Shown in pieces: positions 53,583-62,314 of a stretch of DNA of 64,000 bases. The DNA is taken from contig NZ_JAQAGY010000017.1 of the NCBI RefSeq assembly GCF_027533645.1, positions 103,686-167,685 of the forward strand. The letters run 5' to 3'. A model generated the notes under the pieces. It ran no database searches. It had not been told where the DNA came from and was given only the letters and a program-made list of their open reading frames with translations. The DNA comes from Paenibacillus caseinilyticus. Lineage in GTDB: Bacteria > Bacillota > Bacilli > Paenibacillales > NBRC-103111. How positions within the stretch are numbered: position 1 is the first letter of the stretch; each line of letters starts with the position of its first letter. The translations under genes and the position numbers were made by a program.

Positions 53583-54071
53583 TTACCACCCCTTCTCATC
53601 TCCGGGCGTGGCCAGCGGTACGTAGACGTCCACTTCCCCAGGCCAGACCGGACGGTCGAAGCTGTAGAACTCCAGCGCGAGCGCGCGAGTGTCCTTGTGC
53701 AGGCCCTGGGCGAGCAGGCTGTTCTCGATCTCGAGATAAGGGTCCCCCTCCGAGCGGACGGCCGCATAACGGTGCGGAGGGATCGTGAAGCCGACCATCC
53801 CGCCGGGGACCGTATCCAACGAGCCCACTTCCATGCAATAGAAATAAGTGAAGAGCGCCTCACTGGAAAAATGGGGGCATACATAGCGCCCGGGGGATAA
53901 GGGGTTCGGAATTTCATGCCGCCGCCGCAGGAATTCCTCCCGGACGCGGTGGACGGAACGCGGGCCGTCCCTGCCGGGCTCGAAGGGCACGGTTATGGGC
54001 AGGCCGATGAACCGTTTCATTTCCAGGGCAATGAGGTGGACTCCCGGTGTCGACAGAACAGGGTAGGACAT
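53583..54071 (-). CDS. GyrI-like / AraC effector-binding domain protein
   Basis: 162 aa, stand-alone effector-binding (SOUL/GyrI-like) domain with no DNA-binding part. Beta-rich segments VHLIALEMKRFIGLPITV, YFYCMEVGSLDTVPGGMVG and FTIPPHRYAAVRSEGD follow the family pattern, including the central Glu of the ligand pocket. It probably binds a small hydrophobic or cationic ligand. ATG 54071 follows AAGGAGA. Confidence 0.8.
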   Translation of the reverse strand: MSYPVLSTPGVHLIALEMKRFIGLPITVPFEPGRDGPRSVHRVREEFLRRRHEIPNPLSPGRYVCPHFSSEALFTYFYCMEVGSLDTVPGGMVGFTIPPHRYAAVRSEGDPYLEIENSLLAQGLHKDTRALALEFYSFDRPVWPGEVDVYVPLATPGDEKGW

Positions 54072-54500
54072 GGCGAAGTCTCCTTAATAAGCAAAGTAGG
54101 TGTAATGGCACGGATGTACCGGTGGGGAACGGAAGCAGACGTAATTATGTAAGCGCAACCAAAACAAGGGGTGTTCTCATGATCGAACGGGACGGAAGCC
54201 TCGATGGACTCCGGGGAAGCTGTACCGGAATCGCTGGTATCATCGCATGGAGAAGACGTGGTCCGGCAGGAACGGACGGATGAACGGAATAAGGAAATGA
54301 ATGTTGTGAAATGGTTAATATATCCAATATTTCTATCATAACATACCTGGGGCTGAACGACAAAAGCCCTTTTGTGAAAGAATCGTGACCGATTCTGACC
54401 AAAGGATGCTTCTGGCAGACCGCCGGGGAGGGCCGCCGCAGCGAGAAGAGGCTCCCATGCAGACTCACCCCGTCCTGCCGGCACCGTGGGTACGGCAGCC
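54072..54500. other. intergenic gap, nothing recognised
   Basis: Short open frames here lack ribosome binding sites or have no protein-like composition. An AT-rich patch at about 54290-54360 may hold a promoter for the minus-strand gene or for an unknown transcript. Confidence 0.4.
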
Positions 54501-54534
54501 AAAAGCCTCCGTCCGGCTGGGCCGGAGGAGGCTT
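54501..54534 (-). terminator. orphan minus-strand terminator
   Basis: On the minus strand, AAGCCTCC-TCCGGC pairs with GCCGGA-(C)-GGAGGCTT (14 bp with one bulged base), then TTTT. No minus-strand gene ends just upstream of it; the nearest one is stopped already at 54911-54944. Confidence 0.6.
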
Positions 54535-54910
54535 GGAAGATTGTACCGAAAGATTGGGAAGCCAGCAGCAGGGAGCTGGCGATGAGGAGGTTTTTGCGGT
54601 GGGAGCGGTTGGATGTCAGGCGTACTTGTCATCTCCTAGTGTTCATGAATTGGGGTGAGGATAGGTAGAAGGGAGGGTGATGCGCGGGAGACACGTGGGG
54701 TACCGCCCTGGGGGGGCTGTTGTATCGGTCGTTCGTTGATTCCGTTGTTGTGCCGCAGCTGCCGGACGGGCCGGCTCGCTCGTTGCAGCGCTTATACCTA
54801 TCGTAGCCCGGGAGGAAGTCATATGACCACTGACTCCTGTCACAGGTTTAGTCATGGAAATATTTGTGGGGGGCGGCCGAGGGGAGAGGGCGAATGGGAA
54901 AAAGGGTACA
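54535..54910. other. gap between two minus-strand terminators, possible short transcript
   Basis: About 375 bp with no supported protein gene. An ATG at 54823 has AGGAAG upstream, but its frame runs into the terminator and antisense to the phosphatase gene, so I do not call it. A minus-strand small RNA ending at 54501 is possible. Confidence 0.35.
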
Positions 54911-54944
54911 CAAAAAGACGTTTCTCTTGGCGGAGAAACGTCTT
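54911..54944 (-). terminator. intrinsic terminator of the histidine phosphatase gene
   Basis: On the minus strand AAGACGTTTCTC / GAGAAACGTCTT (12 bp, loop CGCCAA) followed by TTTTTG. Confidence 0.9.
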
Positions 54945-55121
54945 GGAGTGCTGGAAGAGCAGCCCGGAAGACTGCTCTATGCTGCAGGTAAGGAGGGAGG
55001 TGCCGGTCTGCTGCCTTAGGAAAGCAGGGTGTGCGGTGCGGGAATCCTCGGCCCGGTCTTCGCAGCCTCGACCCCGGCGGGGATGCCGGCAGCCTCTTGC
55101 AGCGGCGCAGCGGCCCGGCGG

Positions 55122-55706
55122 CTACGCCTCCGTCCACAAGCGGGTGACCGCATGCAGACGCAGCCCCTCCCATTCGGTCTTATAGATGTCGGGCATAGAG
55201 GTGTTCTGCCAGAAAGCGAAGTCGAAAGCGGGGCTCCACGCCCCGAGGATCAGCGTCATGATATCGCCGTGCGTACCGATGGCGAGCCTGCGCCCCGGGT
55301 ACGCCAGAAGCAGCCGCTTCAGAACGGCCGCCCCCCGGCGCTGGGCTGCGTCGCTGGATTCCCCGCCGGGGTAACGGTGCTGCGGATCGGCGAACAAGGT
55401 GCGCTTGGCCTCATGGAAGGCCTCGGGCGAAGAGAACAGGGGCTCCGCGGACAGCGTACGCTCGCGCAGGTCTTCTTCGATCCGGATCTCTTGGCGCAGG
55501 AGCTCGGCCAGGGGCTGCAGCGTTAAGACGGCCCGGCGGTACGGGCTGGAGACCAGCAGCTCGATTCCTTCGCCTGCCAGCCGCCCGGCTGCTCTCCGGG
55601 CGGCTTCTTCCCCGCGGGGGGACAAGCCGCGTTCCCGCTCCCGCTCCGGGGTATAGGGAGATTTCGCGTGCCGTACCCAATAAACGGTAGTGGTGACTGC
55701 AGTCAT
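55122..55706 (-). CDS. histidine phosphatase family protein (phosphoglycerate-mutase-like)
   Basis: 194 aa. The phosphohistidine motif is VYWVRHAKSPYT (RHA in place of RHG), and further active-site residues are SSPYRRAVLT, ERTLS and IGTHGDIM. Acts on phosphorylated small molecules; the true substrate is unknown. ATG 55706 has AAGGAG 7 bp upstream. The frame stays open upstream through an 18-bp tandem array (55739-55810), so a longer product with GFVLD repeats cannot be fully excluded, but the ribosome binding site argues against it. Confidence 0.87.
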   Translation of the reverse strand: MTAVTTTVYWVRHAKSPYTPERERERGLSPRGEEAARRAAGRLAGEGIELLVSSPYRRAVLTLQPLAELLRQEIRIEEDLRERTLSAEPLFSSPEAFHEAKRTLFADPQHRYPGGESSDAAQRRGAAVLKRLLLAYPGRRLAIGTHGDIMTLILGAWSPAFDFAFWQNTSMPDIYKTEWEGLRLHAVTRLWTEA

Positions 55707-55738
55707 TCTCATTCTCCTTCCATGCCGCATGTCGTTCT

Positions 55739-55810
55739 GATCAAGCTCCAAGTTCCGATCAAGCACAAAGCCCCAATCAAGCACAAAGCCCCGATCAAGC
55801 TCCGGCACCC
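55739..55810 (-). repeat. four tandem 18-bp repeats upstream of the histidine phosphatase
   Basis: Units at 55739, 55757, 55775 and 55793, the two central ones identical but for one base (GATCAAGCACAAAGCCCC). Being 18 bp long they keep the minus-strand frame open and would read as GFVLDR-type repeats if translated. Confidence 0.9.
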
Positions 55811-55865
55811 TTGCCCTTCCCTGCGGGCGTGGGCACGTCCGCCGAGAAGTTCAAGTCGGCATGCC

Positions 55866-56768
55866 TTAGCGGGTCCGGCTGAACAGGGCGATCACCGAGC
55901 TGACGACGAGGCCGGGATTCTCGGTATGCAGGTAGTGGCCGCTGCCCGGGTCGGTGATATGAACCGAGTCGTTCGACAGGGAAGCGAGGCTCCGCTGCAG
56001 CTGAGCCCAGCGGGCTTCTCCGTCCGTGAAGACATCGGGGTACCCGTGATTGCCGCCGGACAGTACGGTAATCGGGAGGCCGCGCAGGAAGTCGGCTTGT
56101 CTGCCCTGGTCGATCTGACGGTACGTATTGTCCACGTCCGGATAATAATGCCCTTCCAAGCCGCCGGACGTCACAAGGTCATCTTCGACGATCTCCACCC
56201 GGGTCTGCGCGTCATACTCGGCGAACAGCACGTCCTCCATGTGCTCATGGGAAGCATCGACGAAGACCAAACCCTTCACCGAACCCGGGTACAGCCGGGC
56301 ATATTGCCGGATATACAAGCCGCCCATGGAATGGCCGACGAGCACCAAGGGGCCGCTTACGCCGGCACGCTCCAGCAGCGTGTGGAGCCGGTTAGCCGCA
56401 TCCATGGCAGAGTAAGAGGCTTCCGGCGGCGCATCGCTGGCCCCGATGTGGGCCCGGTCGTAGGTGACGACCCGGGTGACCTTGGACAGCTCCGACGCTG
56501 CGGCATCCCAGATACCGGAAGCATCGCCGTAACCGTTCTCAAAGACCACGGTAGGCAGATTGGCCCGGCGCGCGCCCCTTACCGAGATATACAATCCGTA
56601 GCCGCCGATGTCGACCTTGCCTTGGAAGGTCGGACTGTTCTTGGCATCGGTGGCGGGTTCGTCCCCTCCGGATGAAGGGAGGCTCTCCGCCGCCAGTGCG
56701 GGGAGGGAGAACAGTTGGGCCGCCAAGATCAGGGATAAGGCCGCTGGAACAAGGGAGCGTTTCATCAT
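55866..56768 (-). CDS. secreted alpha/beta hydrolase
   Basis: 300 aa. Signal peptide (ILAAQLFSLPALAAESL). The nucleophile elbow VLVGHSMGG, an oxyanion-region FENGYGDASGIW, an acid in FVDASHEH and the late His in GSGHYLHTENP complete the triad. Probably an esterase or lipase working outside the cell. Two adjacent ATGs (56768, 56765) share one ribosome binding site (AAAAGAGG); the first is better spaced. Confidence 0.85.
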   Translation of the reverse strand: MMKRSLVPAALSLILAAQLFSLPALAAESLPSSGGDEPATDAKNSPTFQGKVDIGGYGLYISVRGARRANLPTVVFENGYGDASGIWDAAASELSKVTRVVTYDRAHIGASDAPPEASYSAMDAANRLHTLLERAGVSGPLVLVGHSMGGLYIRQYARLYPGSVKGLVFVDASHEHMEDVLFAEYDAQTRVEIVEDDLVTSGGLEGHYYPDVDNTYRQIDQGRQADFLRGLPITVLSGGNHGYPDVFTDGEARWAQLQRSLASLSNDSVHITDPGSGHYLHTENPGLVVSSVIALFSRTR

Positions 56769-56987
56769 AAGGAGCCTCTTTTCATTGGAAAATGTTGATA
56801 CATGTCGTATCGAGCCGACGGCATGAATTGTACCTGATCCCGTGGATGAAGTAAAGTTAACTGGAGCGGGGAACGGCATGTTTTGGCCGGCTCCGGCTGG
56901 GCAAGGATAGGAAAGCAGGAGAAATCTGCGGAGAACCTCGGATTCACAACTTTAGAATAGGCGTAAGGGAAAGGAGTGTGCCGACCG

Positions 56988-58274
56988 GTGAGGAGAGCAC
57001 AATGGTTCTTCTGTCTGCTCGGGTTGCTCGCCGCCGCAGGTATGGAAGGCTGCGGAGCCCGGGCACTCGCCCCCCCGGGCGGGGAAGCGGCGCAGGTGCG
57101 GCCAGGGCAGCCGCAGTCCGCTCCGGAAGAGGCTGCTGAGCCTGCAGTGAAGGCGAAGGATGAGATTCTGGAGCAGGTGCAGGCCATGTCGCTGGACGAG
57201 AAGGTGGGCCAGCTGCTGCTCGTCGGGCTGGATGGTACGGCCGCGGACGAACATGCACGGACTTGGATCGGGACGTATCATGCGGGTGGATTCATCTTGT
57301 TCCGCGACAATATACAGAACGCGGCCCAGCTGCTGAAGCTTGCCGGCGACCTCAAGGAAGCGAACCGGCAGCAGGAGGGGGTGCCCTTATGGATGAGCTT
57401 GGACGAGGAGGGCGGCCGGGTCAGCCGGATGCCGGAGGAGCTGGCCAAACCGCCGTCTGCGGCAGCCGTAGGGCGGGCGGACAAGCCCGCCGCCTCCCTG
57501 GCGGTCGGCCAAGCCGTGGGGCGGGAGCTCGCCGCCTTCGGGATGAATATGAACTTCGCCCCCGTCCTCGATGTGTTCAGCAATCCGGCCAATACCGTCA
57601 TCGGGGACCGGGCGTATGGCCGGGACCCGGCGCTGGTCGGGCGTGTCGGCATCCAGACGATGAAGGGGCTGCAGTCGCAGCAGGTGACGGCGGTGGTCAA
57701 GCATTTTCCCGGGCACGGGGATACGCTTGCCGATTCGCACTACGGGCTGCCCGTGGTGAACCATGATCTGGAGCGGCTGCGCTCGCTGGAGCTGAAGCCG
57801 TTCGCCGAGGCGATCCGCAGCGGTGCCGATGCCGTGATGGTCGCCCATATCCTGCTCCCGAAGCTGGATGCGGAAGCTCCCGCGTCCCTGTCGCGCCGGG
57901 TTATCACCGGCCTCCTGCGGGAGGAGATGAGCTTCGGCGGGGTCGTCGTCACCGACGATCTCGTCATGAGCGCCATCACCAAGCGCTACAGCTTAGGAGA
58001 GGCCGGAGTGAAGGCCGTGGAGGCAGGCGCCGATGTGCTGCTCGTCGGGCACGGCTATGAAGCCGGCACGGAGGTGTTCTCGGCGGTGAAGCGCGCCCTG
58101 ACGGAAGGCGTGATTACCGGGGCCAGGCTGGACGAGAGCGTCGCCCGCATTCTGCGGCTGAAAGCGAAGTACCGTCTGCGCGACGAGCGCCCCGGCGCGG
58201 TGGATACCGCCGCGCTGAACGAGCAGCTGCGCAGTGCAGTGAAGCAGCTCGAGGCAGGCAAGGCCGGCCGGTAA
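56988..58274 (+). CDS. glycoside hydrolase family 3 beta-N-acetylhexosaminidase (NagZ-like), exported
   Basis: 428 aa. Export signal (FFCLLGLLAAAGMEGCGARA), then a GH3 barrel (about 60-405): VGQLLLVGLDG, GGFILFRDNI, LWMSLDEEGGRVSRM, NMNFAPVLDV, the NagZ hallmark KHFPGHGDT and the nucleophile Asp in VVTDDLVMSAI. It releases GlcNAc from peptidoglycan fragments. The Cys after the signal suggests a lipoprotein, but MEGC does not match the lipobox. GTG 56988 has AAAGGAG 11 bp upstream; an earlier in-frame GTG overlaps that site. Confidence 0.9.
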   Translation: MRRAQWFFCLLGLLAAAGMEGCGARALAPPGGEAAQVRPGQPQSAPEEAAEPAVKAKDEILEQVQAMSLDEKVGQLLLVGLDGTAADEHARTWIGTYHAGGFILFRDNIQNAAQLLKLAGDLKEANRQQEGVPLWMSLDEEGGRVSRMPEELAKPPSAAAVGRADKPAASLAVGQAVGRELAAFGMNMNFAPVLDVFSNPANTVIGDRAYGRDPALVGRVGIQTMKGLQSQQVTAVVKHFPGHGDTLADSHYGLPVVNHDLERLRSLELKPFAEAIRSGADAVMVAHILLPKLDAEAPASLSRRVITGLLREEMSFGGVVVTDDLVMSAITKRYSLGEAGVKAVEAGADVLLVGHGYEAGTEVFSAVKRALTEGVITGARLDESVARILRLKAKYRLRDERPGAVDTAALNEQLRSAVKQLEAGKAGR

Positions 58275-58376
58275 CCGGACTCGTCCGCTCCTGCTCTCTT
58301 ATAAAGGAGGGGGGCAGGTGCAAATCCGCCATACACGAATCCATCGATACTTATAACGATTCGGGGGCACAAGAAG

Positions 58377-58403
58377 GAGCCGGGACGGCAGCGTTCCCGG
58401 CTC
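58377..58403. terminator. hairpin between convergent genes
   Basis: 9-bp stem GAGCCGGGA / TCCCGGCTC directly next to the minus-strand kinase stop. The minus-strand tail is CTTCTTG, a modest U-run. Confidence 0.65.
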
Positions 58404-61400
58404 TTAGCCCTGTTCCTCTTCCCTGTCCGGCCTGAGCCGAACCTGCACCCTGCGCAGGAGCGTCCGCAGCTCCCCCGTATCGAGCGGCTTCGCGGCCACG
58501 TACGGTATACCAGCCTGGGTATACCGCTCCAGTTCCTCCTCGGGCGCCCCGGGAGCCACCCCGACGATGACGGGCCGCCGGCTCGGAGGCAGCAGGGAGT
58601 GCATGCGGGAAGCGGCGGTGACCCCGTCCATAACCGGCAGCATCGTACTCATCAGCACGAGATCGTACTGCTGCCGCTGCACGGCCTTGACCGCGGCCAA
58701 TCCGTTCGGCACGGCATCCGCCTTGTGCCCGAGGCGCTCGATCAGCCGGCTCAGCCGGATGCGGGCCGCCGCGGTTTCTTCGGCGACGAGAATGCGCAGT
58801 GTGCCGTCCGTCTCCTCTGTTCCGCGGGTTCCGCTTCCTCCGGCCTCCCTCTCAGCCGCGCCGGGGAGGGCGGACGCTTCCTCAACCGGCAGACCGCCGG
58901 CATCCTCCTCGGGGAAGAGCAGGCTGACGGTGAAGACGGAGCCAGCCCCTTCCGTGCTTTCGACCGCGATGGAACCGCCCATCAGCTCCACGAGTCTTTT
59001 GCAGATCGCAAGGCCGAGCCCCGTCCCGCCGTATTTGCGGTTGATGCCGGGGTGCACCTGGGAGAACGACTGGAACAGGTGATGCCGCTTCTCCGCCGGG
59101 ATGCCGATGCCGGTATCCTCTACGGCGAAGTCCAGCATCCGCGCCCCGGGGAGAGGCAGAGGACGGCTGCGGACCGTCAGGGTAACCGTGCCGGACTCCG
59201 TGAACTTCAGCGCATTGCCGACCAGATTGATCAGAATCTGCTTCAGCCGGATGGAATCGCCGAGCAGCGGCGGCACATCCTGATCGATCTCCCCCCGCAG
59301 CAGCAGCCCTTTCTCCGCCGCTTTCGGCCCGAAGAGATCCAGCACTTCGCTCGCAGCGGTCTGTACCTTGAATCCGTGATGCTCGAGCGCCATCTTGCCG
59401 GCCTCGATCCGGCTGAAGTCCAGAATATCCCCAAGAATATGCAGGAGGGAGCTGCCGCTCTGGCGGATGATCTCCGCGTACTCCCGCTGTTCTTCCGTGA
59501 GCTCCGTGTCGAGCAGAATCTCGGTCATCCCGATAATCCCGTTCATGGGCGTCCGGATCTCATGGCTCATGACCGCGAGGAATTCCGACTTCGCCTCGGC
59601 TGCCCGTTCGGCCGATTCCTTGGCCTGGATGATCTCCCTCTCGTTGGTCGTATCCGTGAACACGACCACCGCGCCCACGAGCTGTCCTTGATCATAGATC
59701 GGGTGCGTCCGGTACTCCGCGAGGAAGGAAGAGCCGTCCTGGCGCCAGAACACTTCGTCGGTCACATAACGGGAGAGGCCGTCCCGCGCCGTCAGGTAGA
59801 TCGGGCATTCCCTGCGCGGATAGGGGCTGCCGTCGGGCTTGGAATGGTGGACGGAGGCATGGATCCGCAGTCCCGTGAATTCCTCCGGCGTATAGCCGAG
59901 CATATCGGAGGCGGCCGGATTGAGGAACACGCCGCGCCCGTTCAAGTCCACCCCGTAGATCCCTTCGGCGACCGAATTCAAGATGAGCGTATACTGGTTG
60001 CTCAGCTTCTGAATCTGCTCTACATACCGTTTGCGCTCCGTAATATCGCTCGCAATGCCGTATACTCCTACGACTTCCCCATTCACTACAATCGGCACAT
60101 CCTGAATATGGACGTCGATCTCTTCCCCCCGTTTGCTCTGGATCCGAAGCTCGTAATTCTGCGGCACCCCTTGGCGCGCGCGGGCAAAATGCTCCCTCGT
60201 CTTATCCAGATCCCTAGGGTCCACGAGCAGGGAGGAGGTTCTCCCCAGCAGTTCTTCCTGTCCGTAACCGCTCAAGTTCTCCAGCGATCCGTTAATGCTC
60301 GTATACCGGCCCTCGAGATCGAGCGAATAGATCGCGGAAGGGTTATAGTCGAAGAGCGACTTGAACCGCTGTTCGCTTACCTGGATACGCTGCTCCGCGA
60401 GCTTGCGGTCCGTGATGTCGCGGGAGACGGTGATGATCTCCTGCGGCTCGCCGCTGTCCCTGCCGAGTACATAACGGACGGTCGTCTCGAACCAGATATA
60501 GATGCCGTCCTGGCGGCGGATCCGGAATGTGAGCAGGCGGGGTTCGTCCCCGTACGCTTGCCGCTTCTGAAACGAAAGCAGGTGGTGGGCATCGTCAGCG
60601 TGGATGAAATCGTAGGGACTGCATCCGACGAGCTCCGACGGATCGTAGCCCAGCAGCCGCCGGCTGGCCGGGGAGACATAGAGGTAGCGGGCTTCCCCGT
60701 GTGCGGACATCCGTGCGATCATATCCAGCGAATGCTCCGAGAGCAGCCGGTGCGTCCGCTCGCTCTCCCGCAGCCGGAGCTCCATGCCTTTGCGTTCCGT
60801 AATGTCCTGCGTCGTCCCCATCATGCGGCAGGCGCTGCCGTCCTCCTGCCGGTAGAGGTCCCCTTGAGCATGAATATGCCGAATCTCCCCGCAGGGGCGG
60901 ACAATCCGGTAATCACAATTGTACGGAACGCCTTGGAGTCCGAGCTGCAGGGCGTCTTGTACCGTATCCCGGTCTTCGGGGTGCAGGCAGGAGAGGAATA
61001 CTTCGAATGAAGTCACCTCCCGCCCAAATATACGGTGAAGCTCCGCAGATCCCTCCAAGCGGTTCGTGCCCACATCCCACTCCCATGAGCCGATGCGGGC
61101 GATCCGCTGCGCCTGGGCCAGGTTCTCCTCACTCTTCAGCAGATGCTCCTCCATCTTCCGCCGGTGGGTTACGTCGCGTCCGATCCCGAGGTAATACTCG
61201 ATCTCTCCGCCGCTGCCGCGGATGGCTTTGTAGGCCGTCTCGATCCAGATGTACAGCCCGGAGGCATGACGGATCCGGAAAGTAACGATGTCCTCATCCC
61301 TATGGGAGTGCTCCTGCATCGCAGCGGCATCGTCCGGATGGTACAGGGTGTCGATCCGGGTGCCTTCGAGTTCCTCCGGCTCGTAGCCGAGCAGCCGGCG

Positions 61401-61937
61401 CACCGAGGGGGAGATATAGCGGCAGATGCCCTCCGGCGTCGAATACGAGATGATATCCTGCGCGTGGGTGGAGATGAGCTGGTACCTCTCTTCGCATTCG
61501 GTCAGCCTCCGCCGGCTTTCCTTCTCCTCGGTGACATCCCGAGCGATCCCATACACCCCTACGACGGCACCGTCCCGGCAAATAGGAACATAGGTGATCT
61601 CCAGCTCCGCCGCACCTCCGTCTTTGCGGTCCATACGCAGCAGGAAGGGAGAGGAAGCGCGGCCAAGGAGCGCTGCGGAGAACCGCTCCTTCTGCTCCGC
61701 ACGAGGGGACGGGTCGCGGAGAAGCTGCCCGGCAACCGCTCTGCAAGCTTCGTCCGGGGCATATCCCGTGACTCTTTCAGCGGCCGGATTCGCATACAGA
61801 TACCGTCCCTCCCGGTCCATCAGGAAGATGGCGTCCGGGTGATGCTCGAAGAGGGACGTGTCGATGTGTGGGACAGGTAGCGATGCCAAGGGTTGGGTGA
61901 GGTCGTCAGGCAAGCCGATCAATTCCTTTCCTTCCAT
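58404..61937 (-). CDS. multi-PAS hybrid sensor histidine kinase with degenerate receiver
   Basis: 1177 aa, soluble, no membrane helix. Six PAS domains (about 25-750, several with PAC motifs such as GIARDVTEEK, GIGRDVTHRR, TTQDITERK, ASDITERK), a HisKA domain with phospho-acceptor His near residue 791 (VMSHEIRTPMNG), a HATPase (NLVGNALKF, DTGIGIP, GGTGLGLAI) and a receiver (about 1047-1177). In the receiver the phospho-acceptor Asp is replaced by Ser (DLVLMSTMLPVMDG) and the acidic pair is EE (LVAEET), while the Lys (AAKP) remains. No membrane segment, so it should sense a cytoplasmic cue such as redox, light or a ligand. No ribosome binding site before ATG 61937; a TTG a few codons in is possible. 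Confidence 0.9.
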   Translation of the reverse strand: MEGKELIGLPDDLTQPLASLPVPHIDTSLFEHHPDAIFLMDREGRYLYANPAAERVTGYAPDEACRAVAGQLLRDPSPRAEQKERFSAALLGRASSPFLLRMDRKDGGAAELEITYVPICRDGAVVGVYGIARDVTEEKESRRRLTECEERYQLISTHAQDIISYSTPEGICRYISPSVRRLLGYEPEELEGTRIDTLYHPDDAAAMQEHSHRDEDIVTFRIRHASGLYIWIETAYKAIRGSGGEIEYYLGIGRDVTHRRKMEEHLLKSEENLAQAQRIARIGSWEWDVGTNRLEGSAELHRIFGREVTSFEVFLSCLHPEDRDTVQDALQLGLQGVPYNCDYRIVRPCGEIRHIHAQGDLYRQEDGSACRMMGTTQDITERKGMELRLRESERTHRLLSEHSLDMIARMSAHGEARYLYVSPASRRLLGYDPSELVGCSPYDFIHADDAHHLLSFQKRQAYGDEPRLLTFRIRRQDGIYIWFETTVRYVLGRDSGEPQEIITVSRDITDRKLAEQRIQVSEQRFKSLFDYNPSAIYSLDLEGRYTSINGSLENLSGYGQEELLGRTSSLLVDPRDLDKTREHFARARQGVPQNYELRIQSKRGEEIDVHIQDVPIVVNGEVVGVYGIASDITERKRYVEQIQKLSNQYTLILNSVAEGIYGVDLNGRGVFLNPAASDMLGYTPEEFTGLRIHASVHHSKPDGSPYPRRECPIYLTARDGLSRYVTDEVFWRQDGSSFLAEYRTHPIYDQGQLVGAVVVFTDTTNEREIIQAKESAERAAEAKSEFLAVMSHEIRTPMNGIIGMTEILLDTELTEEQREYAEIIRQSGSSLLHILGDILDFSRIEAGKMALEHHGFKVQTAASEVLDLFGPKAAEKGLLLRGEIDQDVPPLLGDSIRLKQILINLVGNALKFTESGTVTLTVRSRPLPLPGARMLDFAVEDTGIGIPAEKRHHLFQSFSQVHPGINRKYGGTGLGLAICKRLVELMGGSIAVESTEGAGSVFTVSLLFPEEDAGGLPVEEASALPGAAEREAGGSGTRGTEETDGTLRILVAEETAAARIRLSRLIERLGHKADAVPNGLAAVKAVQRQQYDLVLMSTMLPVMDGVTAASRMHSLLPPSRRPVIVGVAPGAPEEELERYTQAGIPYVAAKPLDTGELRTLLRRVQVRLRPDREEEQG

Positions 61938-62215
61938 GCGCGCTTGCTGCACCGGGGACTGGGAAGACGGTTCTCTGCAAGTGCGGTGCGCGCGGGTTCT
62001 CTTATAATTTAATAAAGACTTTGGGGAGGATTGAAACACAAGGAGGGTACGGAAGGGAGGAAACCGGTAGGGAAAAGCTTCCAATCGCATGCATCGGGGG
62101 GCGCTTTGTGGTACGATGGGGGAAACGGCAGGAGGCTGGGCTTGGAAGGTCCTTGTTGATCCCGCAGGAACACCCGGCGTCCCATTAAGAAAAAATTAAG
62201 ATTTGCGAGAGGGAA
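61938..62215. other. divergent promoter region, kinase / glycosyltransferase
   Basis: About 375 bp between the two divergent starts. The AT-rich part (62180-62250) has a perfect TATAAT at 62237-62242 with TTGTTC (62216-62221) 15 bp before it, a suboptimal spacing. I see no promoter for the kinase with confidence. Confidence 0.4.
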
Positions 62216-62242
62216 TTGTTCAGAAGTTACGTTTAATATAAT
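62216..62242 (+). promoter_or_regulatory. promoter candidate of the glycosyltransferase gene
   Basis: TTGTTC, 15-bp spacer, TATAAT. The perfect -10 is the main support. Confidence 0.5.
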
Positions 62243-62314
62243 AGATACGGAAACGGAAATCGCCCGGAAGAGAGAGAGAAGGGCGGTACCTGAAAGAGTG
62301 CAGGGGGTACGTTC

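Noticed and set aside
54823..55185. Plus-strand frame from ATG at 54823 with AGGAAG upstream
   Set aside because: Runs through a minus-strand terminator and antisense to the histidine phosphatase; Arg/Cys/Ser-rich product without family features.
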